A stretch of 64,000 nucleotides of DNA from Datnioides undecimradiatus (Eukaryota; Chordata; Actinopteri; Lobotiformes; Datnioididae). Positions 49,401 to 61,400 of this stretch are shown in pieces; the stretch's first letter is position 1; each line of letters begins with the position of its first letter. The translations under genes were made by a program, and so were the position numbers. The notes under the pieces were generated by a model. It saw only the letters and a program-made list of their open reading frames with translations. It had not been told where the DNA came from and made no database searches. The stretch is from positions 2,942,001 through 3,006,000 of the forward strand of contig WARS01000031.1 of assembly GCA_008933995.1 (NCBI GenBank), in the 5' to 3' direction.

Positions 49401-52400
49401 CTATGCCTCCTTCGTCCCTCCAGTCACTTTCAGTCCTACTGACTTGTGACAGTCACATGTATGTATTTGCTGTCATGCGATGGACTCAGCAAGTTCCAAA
49501 TCTGTTACGCATGGCTAAAAACTTTAAATCTCTATATTTCAATAACTGCTTCAAATCACTCATGACATGAGTCTGTGGAAAATATCTGATATCAGTCTCA
49601 CTTCCTCTTTGTAGTACCATGTATGCCTGCTCTGGACATGAATTGTGAAATAAAGACAGTGTCACAGTTAGTAACTGGCCACACTATAAAATGCTGAGTG
49701 GTCAGCTTAATGGCAACTTCTGTCGCACGTACCTGTTTCTTTTCTCCATCTTTGTCATCCACATAAGAAAGCACGAAGTCTATTCTCCGAACTCCATCCC
49801 TGAAGAACACAGTGTCTTTGTTTGTTTGCAGTTTTTCTGTCTGAGGGAGAGACAACAGAAGCAAAATAACACTTTATGGGTTTTTTTTTACAGAGTGGGA
49901 AGCGAAAGCAAACTGGCATGCAATGCCTGAACAGGTACTGACACAGCAAAAAATGAAACTGTCAGAATCTGGGAGACAGAAAAGCACCCTGTGTCCCAGA
50001 TTAATGTGTGTGATTAAGATAAGTGTGTGCTGCTGAGTCCTGGGATTAAACATCCACTTGTCAGTGCGCGGCACAGCATTCGAAAGTATTTCCAGAGAAT
50101 GTTGTTTCCTCTGAAGAAAGGTTTACAGGGAGGCCATGATGGCAAGAAAAAACACATAAAACAGGAAATTCTGTCCAGCCACTGTGCAATCACAGCCTGT
50201 CATTATATAAAAATAGTTGATGGTGGAAGAGAAACATGCTATACATCTTCTATATCAGCTTTGGTATTTCAGTCACTGTCTTCTTCCTTAAACTACTTTG
50301 ATGATGAATGTTTTTCCATTAATGTGGAAATGTTTCTACTAACATTTAGGGCTATAAGATATAAGAAAGTATGGGACTAAGTGTCTACAATGTCTATATT
50401 TATGGTGCTATTGCAATTTGCAATTTGAATCAGTGCATCAATATCTGAAAACTGGAACTGACAGGGACTGACGTATAACGCCAATTGTCATTCAAAATAT
50501 AAAAGTTAAACGTGAGTTTAATTCAATTATTGTTGTCAGTAACTGCAATCATGTTAACATGACATGAACCTTTAGTTTTCCAGGTGCCTTTATACAAGTA
50601 ATGTTTGTGTCTTCAGCCGAGAAAAACACCCTTCAGACGGCAGAGAACAACTGGTGGAATCATTTCGAGCTTTGATATCTGTCTGCCATTGTTTTCACAA
50701 GACCCTTCTTCTCGCCAAGCAAGTGACAAAAGCAGATCACTACCATAAAGGGTTAACTACAGCATAAAGGACCCAGGATGTTCAGTAGTTTGCTGAACCA
50801 CACCCAGTCAGTTTATCAGAGCCTCACATCCACAAGCCGGCTTTCCTGTAACAGTGATGATGTTATTTAATCATGTTCCGACCTAATGAGAACATTAGAA
50901 AGCAAGTGATGGATTAGCACTGAGAGGAAAGAGTTTAATTCACACACCGAATCCTGGAGTTGTACATCACAGGCTCATAATATAGTCAGTGTTATGAATG
51001 AAACCATCTGCTTGTTGGCCTCACTGTATCACTGAAGATGCAGCAGACTGACAACAGACTCTTGTTTGAGCAGCGACAGTTTATTTCTGTCCTACTGTTG
51101 GAGAAATGAGAGGAGCTTTTTGAGACACAGAGGTCTTGTGACTAAGCGATGAGGGTGGTGATTCAACAAAAAGTCAGTCATCTAAGCTGATAAAACAACA
51201 CAAACATAAACATTGACATAAATAATCTTGTGGTTCTGAAAAACAAGGGTGGTGTAAATGTAAGACAGACAGACAAACACCTCCGCTATTGATCGATCTC
51301 TGAAAATCTTGTATAAGACAGTTAATTTTGGATAGAAACAGATCAAAGTGAAATATAAAATATTAGTTAACAAGGTAACGATTGAAGAAATAGTTCAACG
51401 TTTAGGGAAAAGTGCTTATACACTTCAGTTCAGTACGACTTTAATGTCGGTGCAGTAACTATGAAGCTACAACCAGCAACCAATGGCAATTAGCTTAGCA
51501 CAAAGACTGGAAACAAGCTGAGCTCGTCGTCAAGGTGAAGTTGCCAGGCAACCAGCGGAGGGGTCACTGTGCCTTGCCAAAACTTCCAAGACTTCTTCGA
51601 GGCATGAACAGGAAAAGAAGTTTGACTTCTTTTCCTAGTAATTTGTCAGCATGTCGAAACATCCACAGATGCAGCGTGACTTACTTCTGCGTGTCCAGGC
51701 AGCACCGCTCTTTCAGATAATGAAACACCATTTCCACTGTTTTCATCTGCAAAAGAGATACGGGATATAAAAATAAAACAATGACCGATGCAGCTCAAGA
51801 AAACTAGAAAACACCACAGTCATGTGTAAAGTAGCGGGTGAAATACACAGGACACGTTCAAAGTCAGAGTGCAGCAACAATACAGTTCATATTTCAAAAC
51901 GTGGTTGTCAGTATATGAATTTCTATGTCAGCAAATATTGTTGAAATGTGTTGCAGTCATTCTGAAATATGTGTGTACAGCAGCAAGAGATTATGATGTT
52001 ATTTACTGTTACTTAACAAGTTTAAACATTTAACTGCCTGTACAGAGCCACATCATGCATGTTTACTCTCACACTTGTCATGCTTGTGTCATATAACAAA
52101 TAGTTTAAGTGTATAGGTTACGGTATTTTCACACGTTTCAACAAAACGGATGCGATCATGTGAGCTTGTTTAAATGTCTGTATGCTAACGAGTAGATGGT
52201 GCATTATTAAACACTTTAAGCAGTGGAGTAGATACTCTTCTTAATCCATCCCAGCGACATCCAGAAACTGAGCTAATCCCTTTAAGAGTGATCCTCTGGC
52301 CAATAATTGTTATGACCGCGTGTGCATTTCAGACTAGCTCCATCTAACAAGGGCCCAATAAATCCTACAGTCTCTTGGCAACATCAGCAGACACAGACTC

Positions 52401-55400
52401 TTGCCATATTGGTAAGCATTTATAGGAGCTGAGAGAGAGATGAAAGAGAGATGTGAAACACAAAGGCAGTAGCGAACAAACAGGCACACACACACACTCC
52501 TCTTCATCTCTAGTACAATGACACACAGCATTCCAGCAGTGCCTCCCTCTCCCTGCATGGCAGATTCTGGCAGAGGGAATGTGCCCGTGTAGCATTGCTC
52601 TGCTCCCTGCCTGCTCCCCTATTATTCCTGGATGGTGGGAAAGCGGCACTTCCTGTGGGGGAGGCTGCATGAAGACATCAGTGAAAGGGGAGAGGGGCCT
52701 GCTAGCCCGGGGTCACGGCTGTACCAGTAAGACTTGCCTCCCCCATAAATGAAATGTATTCAGCAGAGAGAGAGAGAGACAGAGGAAGAGCTCTTCCTCC
52801 TTAAGCTTCAACCCAGCCACCCAGGTAGCCACCTCTGATTAGACACAATGATCTGACAGACAGTAGTAAGAGCCAATGAGAGAGGGACTGGTGGCTCCAT
52901 GTGGAAGATCAATGGTGGGCCTGAAGACTCAGTGGGGAGGAATGAAAATATGCCATATCAGTAAAGCTGTAGGAATTTGGGTACAGAGGTCAAATTACAC
53001 TGTGATTTTTCCACTGGACTCGTGGGAAGTGCCGTTGACTGCGCAGCTGAATTTTTCATTTTCTTAGCAGCCTTTTTTTCTTCTTTCCTTTTTTGTCTCA
53101 CTTTTTTGGTCTTCATCCAACTGTGAGCAGCCAGTTATCAGAGCCCAGACTGAGCAAACAGAAGCAAAGGGCCAGCAGCCGGGTGTTTTAACTGTTTCCA
53201 CAGAGAGACAAATAAATGGAGAGAGGGGTCATACGAGCAGAGTCTTCTTTCAAAACTGAGCAGCGGCTGTGGACTACAGCACAGACAGTGACAGGCACAT
53301 ACGGGTGTACGTTAACTCACCAGAAATACCTACAATATATTCATTCATGCAACATTACCAAGGCTACTGTGGCAAATTAATTTAATTACAACTCATCTGA
53401 AAGTAAAGGTCATTCACTGTTTTCTAACACACTTTCCAAGCAACCCAATTACACTTGAGCTGCCATCTATTTGCAGCAGCTGAGATATTCTCCTGTGTAC
53501 ATGCTCAAAAGCAGAATGCCAACTTACTAAAGAAATATGCCACCGACCTCTCGTGTGCCCCCACATGAACTGCTGCCGAACATTGCCCCATGATATGTCA
53601 ATGACAGACATCCATAACATGAGGCCAAAACAACAAAAGCTGAGCAGCATGTGCAAGATGAACCTCTTTGCTTTTGATCTGACATCTTCACAGGTAATAT
53701 AGAGGAGGCTTATATGTTTTTAAGATGATTATAACTCCTAAAACCTTTTAAATGTGATTGACAGCTCACTAGCACAAATGTCCAGAACAAAAACGCTCAT
53801 AAAGTGGAGAAGACATGTGCAAAGCCCTCTAAAAGGCAGCGAGGAGAGACTCTGAGACTTAGCCAAGGACACAATCAACCAGTCCCTTTCCCTAAATGGC
53901 CTAATTCTCTCCAGAGACACATGCAGAACACATGCACATCCAACCATTGCTGGTCTGTGGAGCAGAGTAGGGTGAGATGGCTTCAAGGTTCACATGTTAA
54001 AATAAGATGTGTGACCGTTACATGGTTTTTCGGCACTTAATAAAGTTAGTGCACTCAAAAAGTGGCCAAAACTGAAGCAGCGAAGGATGACATATGCTGA
54101 CATGCAATCCCCGGTGCAGGTCAAGCTCCGAAAATGCTGGACCCTACTTTTTCAATGATGCAACTTGTTTGTCTCTCACCTCCTCGCTTTTAAAGACAAC
54201 CACATCTTTTCTTTTAAATGCCACTGCCAGACACCTTAACACAAACTCTTACCTTCGTACTTTGCATGGCTTATTTTTTCAGTACCATAGATAGTAGACA
54301 TCATGTAGTTGTTTTGACAGTCTGAGAACTCCTCTCATTGACCACTCATAGGTTGCATTCTCAGAGGCAAACTACACTTAGACAAAGTGTAGAGATACTA
54401 AATACTACAATACTACGGATAATATACTACTTTGCTCTGTGGTTCGTGAGCAAAGCATTGCTGTGCAAAAAGACAGACACTTTGTTCAGCGGGTTTAATG
54501 AATTGGCTTTTGTGGTTCTTCAGAACAACTGGCACGTCCAAGGAAGTATATGTCTCTAAACCAAAAAGGACAGAACCTGCCTTTTAAACTAAACATAGCA
54601 GCCAAGTGCACCTCCTGCAAAAGCAGCAGCAAACATTTCTTGTGTCTTACCGCACTTTGCTTCAAATCTTGACCTAAAGTCAGAAACCAGTTGGAGGACA
54701 CACAGCGATATTCCCATTGTCTTTAAGACCCACAAAGAAATATTTGCCCTTGCTGTCCGATGAAATAGCTAAACGGAATCTGCAGTACAGGCCTACAGGA
54801 TATCAGCAGAGGAGGCCACTACTGCCAATACATCAATTCCCAGAGGCATGCGCTGATCATGCACAGACATCAGCACATGCCTCCGGGGGCATTCTCTCCA
54901 CAGAAAATTCACTGCGCATTTCTGACCCTGTGGAACCTGCGTAAGAGAGATGCACATTTTGTGTACCACTGTATCATCTTACTGTAAATACCAAGACAAC
55001 AGGCAAGAAGAGTGGCCCTTTTCAACGCATCCCCAAGTGAGTCATCAAAGCAAATGTTATGAAAGTGAACGTGCGGCTCTGAATCTCAAACGACATCCAG
55101 GGTCTAATATTTGTCTGACGAGAGGACACGAGAGGATTTCTCAGCCACCCACATACCCACTTACCCACACACACAAGCACAATGCATAATGCATATCTGC
55201 TAAGAAGTTATCATAAACTTGACATCTGCGTCTGACACTTAAAAGGTTAAAAGCATATGTGCACTGTCAGTAGCAGAATAATACTAACTACATTTACTCC
55301 ATTTCATTCCACTCCACATAGGCAAATATGGTACTTTTGAAAATAGTGCAAACGGCTACTGCTAATACTTTTGTCCCACTTAAGTGAAACTATAAATGCT

Positions 55401-58400
55401 AATGAAATATTTTTTTTTATCTTAGTCTTTCTAATTAAGTTAAATATGTCAATACATCACTCTCTGTACACCAATTCAAGATTCAAAGATTCAAAGATTC
55501 AAACCTTTTAACCTTTGTCTTGTGCACAGTAAACAAACCAGTTCCTTCCAATGAATTTTTGCCTCTGCCTTCCACTTATAGATGCTGTTAACAGTAAAGT
55601 AAAATCAATAAAGAGTCTGTTTTGTTGCAGATTCAAGAAAATTACATTTTTCTTACAAAGTAATAAAATCCAGTATTGACATAAAACTGTCCTGCTCACT
55701 GATTTTCAGTATTGAACACAATGCTGGCATATATATATCTTCTCATGGTATACATTTCTCAAATGGCAAGGCCCCGGTTCATATGCCTCTCTGCAGTATA
55801 TAAGTGCATGCATCAGTGCAGATCTGACACTCCAGCCATGAAAACAGGACATAGCACACTTCCAGGAGCCAGGCTCTGCAGATGAGGATGGAAGTTGACC
55901 AAGCAGACAGACACACAGACATCTGGGTCTGATTAGCAGGCTAACCGGAAAGCAGCGCAGAATTAACAGAACAGAAACACAGACAGATACGTGGTCCATT
56001 TAAGAGGTGAGTTCGGCATGAAGAGAGAGCAAGCGGCCAGAAAGAGAGAAAAAGCAACAGATGATGATGAAAGGACGGACAGACAGGCGTAACATAAAGC
56101 CTATGATCTGCCCGTACCTGAGTGCAGGTTTATCCTGAATGCGGTCAACACTGCAGGACCATCTTTAAAAGGACAGACAGATAGACAGAGGTTAGTCTTA
56201 AACTGTAGGTCAGCAGAAGTGAATATGCTCGCTTGCAAAGTGCTGAGGCACTCTGGGCGACTGTAAAACTCATCAAAGAGTCTCACAAAGTGCCCAAGGC
56301 TTACTTGGACAGACAAACAAACAACCTACAAGCACAGCAGAGCAATAAATCTCTTTCAGACCAGGGCCTCTATCTGCAGCACAGCATCTGAACCAGCAGC
56401 AGTGACAACCTGAAAATTATGCAATGGGTGGTGTACGTTTTATTCAATAACAAACCAAATTGTTTTTCAGTATGACTCAGAGCAGGTTGTGTGGGTGTTT
56501 GCTGTCTGAAAAAAAGCACCAATAACAGCTCTTTTGCAGCTCTTTGCACCAGGCTGGCACTCAGCTAGACCGCCCCGCTTGCTCCTCTCAAACGATACAC
56601 CTCATCTTTTTTTTTTTTTTTTAATTTAAAACTCTGTCTCGCACTCCAATCCTTGCAGGCTAACTAACCACAGCTCTGACGACAACATAAACCATTTTCT
56701 CAAGGGAAGTGATACAAACATGTCTCAGATTGCTGTACAACTTCCCTCTGGGCAGGAGCTGAATGTATATGAAATATTGATGTGATAAAGACTAGTGCTT
56801 TGGTCACACTGAAAGTCATCTACTGTACAGCTGAGTGCCTGTCTTCATTATTAGAGTACATTAGGCAAGTGTGGCACTCATGTATGAAATGGCCGGGCAC
56901 TAGACTGAAATATTCAATTTCATAGCAAAACAAGTGAGTGAAATGAGCTCTGATAGTTTAGCAGGCATGGCGCGTTCCACGATACAGTGAAACCACATCC
57001 TGTGCTCGAACCAGGCTGAAGTCTTTGATGACAAGACATCCTCTGTATCTCTTTACCCACATTTCCTGTCAAGTCAGTTAACTATATACAAGAGGGAAAA
57101 TTCATCAACTACTCCAGTCTAATTTTAATGTTGGTTTTTTAAGTCCTGGAGAGACAACAGTTGTGATAAAACGTACAACAGTGGAATCACATTTAGAGCT
57201 GTCACAATTATGAAATTTTCAGGTGAGCATTCGCTCGCTGCAACGCTTTCTAACATTGTCCAGTTTTCCATCCATATGTAATGCCAATTTTAACCAAATT
57301 AAGAGAAAATCATCTAAACAAAGAGCAAAGCAGTGTGTGTTGCCATCCACTATGATTTTGTGCATATTTTTAAGTTATGCATTTTAAGATAAACAGTAGG
57401 TGGCGCTAACTCCTCACTCAGGTGCTATTAAACCATAGCTAAAGAAAGTGAGGCGTAAGGTGACATTACAAAAAAAAAAAAAAAAAAAAAATCAGTCAAG
57501 TGTGGGTAAACAATGGGGAAATATGATGGAAATATGACATTTCTGGCAGTTTCATCCAGCTGATTTCATAAAGGTGAACGGAAATTATTCTAATCATTCT
57601 GGAAAATGATCAATGACAGGCTTAATCAAGTTTACTAAAAGTTAAAAGCAAAAATTAGAGTGAGTTTCAAGGTTCACGTGATCTTGGTAGCAGCAGTTAA
57701 CAAATCGATCTCACCCGATATAGTAGTCATTCTGGAGCTTTCAATCATATCACATGATCTTCATCAGCCAAAGCCCAGTTTCTCTGAACTCTTTCAGGAT
57801 TTCTCATCCAAAATGCTTTCACAAAGAATTAAAACTAGATCGACTCTCAACTCCATGTGCTGGTGAGGATCAAGTGATATGATTGACAGCTTCACAACTG
57901 AGATCACAACTGTATTATAAAACAATACCAAACAATGCCAACTATCAGTCTACATAAATGAATCATGAATAATAAGCAGTGTTTTGGGTAAACGGTGTGT
58001 TTAAAGTGTGACTTGTGTTTTTGTGTTTGCATCGGCCCTGTGTTGTCATGTGGAATATAAATTTTCTTTTCTTATCAACAGCACATTATGGTCCCAATGG
58101 AGGGGGTTGTGGTGGGAGCATTGTCTTGACAATCCCCGGAAAGCCTGATCAGTTCAAAAATACCACAAACTTGCACTCAGGAGGTCATGTGGAGGGCAAA
58201 GTGGATATTCAGGGGTTATCGTCATCACAACATAACACACTGGGAATACTATGTTCGACATTGCCGTTAGTCTGTTGAGGAATAGATAGATTAGGATGTG
58301 GAAAGTCACATCCTTGCTTACAGAATATGGAACCTTTGGCAGGCTGGTTTAGTTCTGATAGTATTTGTGTGAGACAGCAGAAGGCTAAAAGTGGGCGTGT

Positions 58401-61400
58401 TTCTGTATTATCAGCCTTAAATCAGATTAGACCTCTGTACTGTACGACAAATATAGTTTTCCTCTTAAATGAACAGCTCGCAGACTTAAAACATGTATGA
58501 GAGTGTTTGGTTTTCGTTGTAAAACTATGTCATGGACGTGAACCTAACAGCCAGGCAAATAGGTCAATGCAGAGAGGGGAGGCATGGAAACCATGTTCTA
58601 AATTTAGACTGGAATATATTATTTTATTATATCAATCTAAAAAAATCATGTCTGGCAACACAAACAGTTCTCCTGTTGTCCTCCAGTTTGTTGAGATGAC
58701 ATTTCAGTTGCTTTTCATGTCTTATCTAGGGTCATGCCTCTATCAAAAAGGGTAATACAATTACAAGGCCTGTTTCCATAGCAACTCTTTGGCTCCGTTT
58801 CACCTCTGACTGGAAGATGACTTCATCAGCTGGGCAGCAGATAGTGAAGTGAGATCACCTTAAATGGTAGCAAAGCCCTTAAAATATAAGTAATTACTAC
58901 TGAGAGCCCTTAAAAGAGGAGTCATTTGATAGGAATTATCGTGTGACTGTCTCTGATAGATGGCAAATTAAAAAAACAAAACAAAACTGGCAACAAGCTT
59001 TGAGTCCACTTGAAAAGTGGCATTTAGGTGTTTTAACTTTTTACAGCCACCAAATTGTATTTCGTATCACAGTGCATCTGGTGTTCATCCAGTAGTGGGA
59101 CGTCAGTCGTGACTGTCTTTAAATCAGTGTTTGGCCAGCTGTGAACAAGGTGACACACTCCAAACACATTTCCACCAGGGTGAGGACGGACCGCTTCCTC
59201 TTCTTTTTCTGGTTCCTCTTGTATATGAAGCTGGAGGTTGGCACTGATAAGAGCCCAGACAAAGCCTTTGTAGGATAAACGCAGTCTTTAATAGACTACA
59301 GCTACAGCTCACTCTAAATAAACAGGCACGTGTCTTCATTAACATCTCACTCATCAACACCATGGAGAGTGTGGTATTAACAACTGGGAAAAGACTGAGT
59401 TTGTTATTTTCACTCAACATCATTATTTTTTCATTTCCCTTGCTGATCTCTTTCAGTTATCCAGTGTATATAGTGTTTATTGGATGTTTTCATCCAGCTA
59501 TAGACAGGTGTGGTTTTACAATGCAGGTGAGATAGAAATAAGTTATAACAAAACAAAGAAAAGTCTAGTAAAAGAAACCTAAAACGCAAAAACATGCTCC
59601 TTTCTAAGGGCTTTGGCTGTACATCTGTATATCTACCTGTAGCTGCATATCAAGTTTTCAAGAGATGTCTAAAAATATTTCACTGGTGGCTGTTTGTGAA
59701 TCAAAATGCGGCCATCAAGAGGTTTAAAGAGGTTGACTCATTTTAGCGACTGTACATACAGTAATTGACATTACGTAAATTACTTATTTTTTTTTAGTAG
59801 ACGTGATGGAATCAACATCTGCAGATCACATTCATATCAGTGCGGTCACTTCATCTTTAATACATCAATAACCTGTATGTTTCTAGAATTATTAACCATG
59901 AAAATGGGCATTTGTCCTTTTTAAAAAGATGTTGAATTTCTTCACTAAATGCACACTGCAGTCTCTTCTTTACAGTGCCGCGCTGCTCTTATCACATGAG
60001 CAACAGACTGTCAACGCAGGGGACAAGCAGGGGTCAAAAGATAGTAAGCCCCATGCACTTCCTGTATCTTAATGTATCCTCCGTGTGTGCTTTGCTTTTC
60101 ATGTTATGGATTCCCAGCCGGCGTATTTCTGTTGTAAACCCTAATATGTCAGACAACAGGCTACACACTTCAGTGCCTGGTTTTAAAAAATGATGTGAGT
60201 TTACCAACTGCACAGTTGAATACAGAGTCCAAACAGTCAACAGGAGGATTTGACATGCTCAAATGAGGAATTGCAGCCCCTGAGACAAGTAAGACATGGA
60301 TAGTGTAAACAGGAATACAACTCAAATGAGTGTGTTACTACAGAGCCTACATTAGCCCAACACTTCACAGCCATTACTCTATTTCCATACATCACACTAA
60401 TATGCTTCCCTAGACATATTAGGGATAAAAACAAAGTTTAGGATTCATGCATTTTTAATTCAAACCTTTAAGTTAACCTCACATTAGGCAGCGCAATCAG
60501 TCTTTCCACCACAAAATGTGGCTTTGTCCAGTTGTCCACAGTCAGGTTTTTCTTCCATGTAACAGTGGGGGCTTTTAAATGTTAGGGAGAATAAAACTAC
60601 TGTATATTTCTAGTCTGACTTAAATCTAACAGATTGAACTGTACAATCGCATACACTGTAACTGATTAGCAGCAGGATTTTCTTTTGTTGCATAAGAATG
60701 CCACAGCCGCAATGATGCCTGTGTTACGGGAGCCATGGGAGACATAATGCAGGACTTGAAAGACCACAGTATAGAGCTCTGTGGAAGTGGAAACTATTAA
60801 CTTTCATCACTCACTTCCTAGTGTCCTCAGAGATTCAAATACATGGAAACAACAAAACATTGCAAATTAATTAAATCCCATTACACTAATGTCTAAAAGC
60901 ACATCTACATATGGTTAAACTGTCCAGACTTCTCATGTTCAGATGCATTCTGGTGAACATGCTGTTGTAAACCGCACACTGAAAGCAGTTTGTTGTTGAG
61001 CAAAGAGTGAGTGAAGCCTGACTATCTCAGAGGAGGTAATCCCATTAGATGTGGACATGCATACTAAAGCTTGACAGATAGCAGGAATGAGCAAAAAGGT
61101 TTTGTTTACTCACATTTCACTTCTGATCATTTTATCTTTAGGTCAAGATAAAATGACAATTTATATTAAAGAAACATAGAGCTGACAATGCTAATTATGA
61201 TATTCTGCAACGGTGTCTTGTGAGATTTTACCATGATGACATCTGATGAACACAGATTGTACTCATCTGCCTCAGTTTGGCAGGTACCTGCCTGACCTCA
61301 ACGACCCCCACAGTCACAGGTTTTGAGGAACATTAAATGCAAAGGAAAAGACCATATACCCCCACAAAAACCCGGCAAGTCCATTATGATCTATTCACTT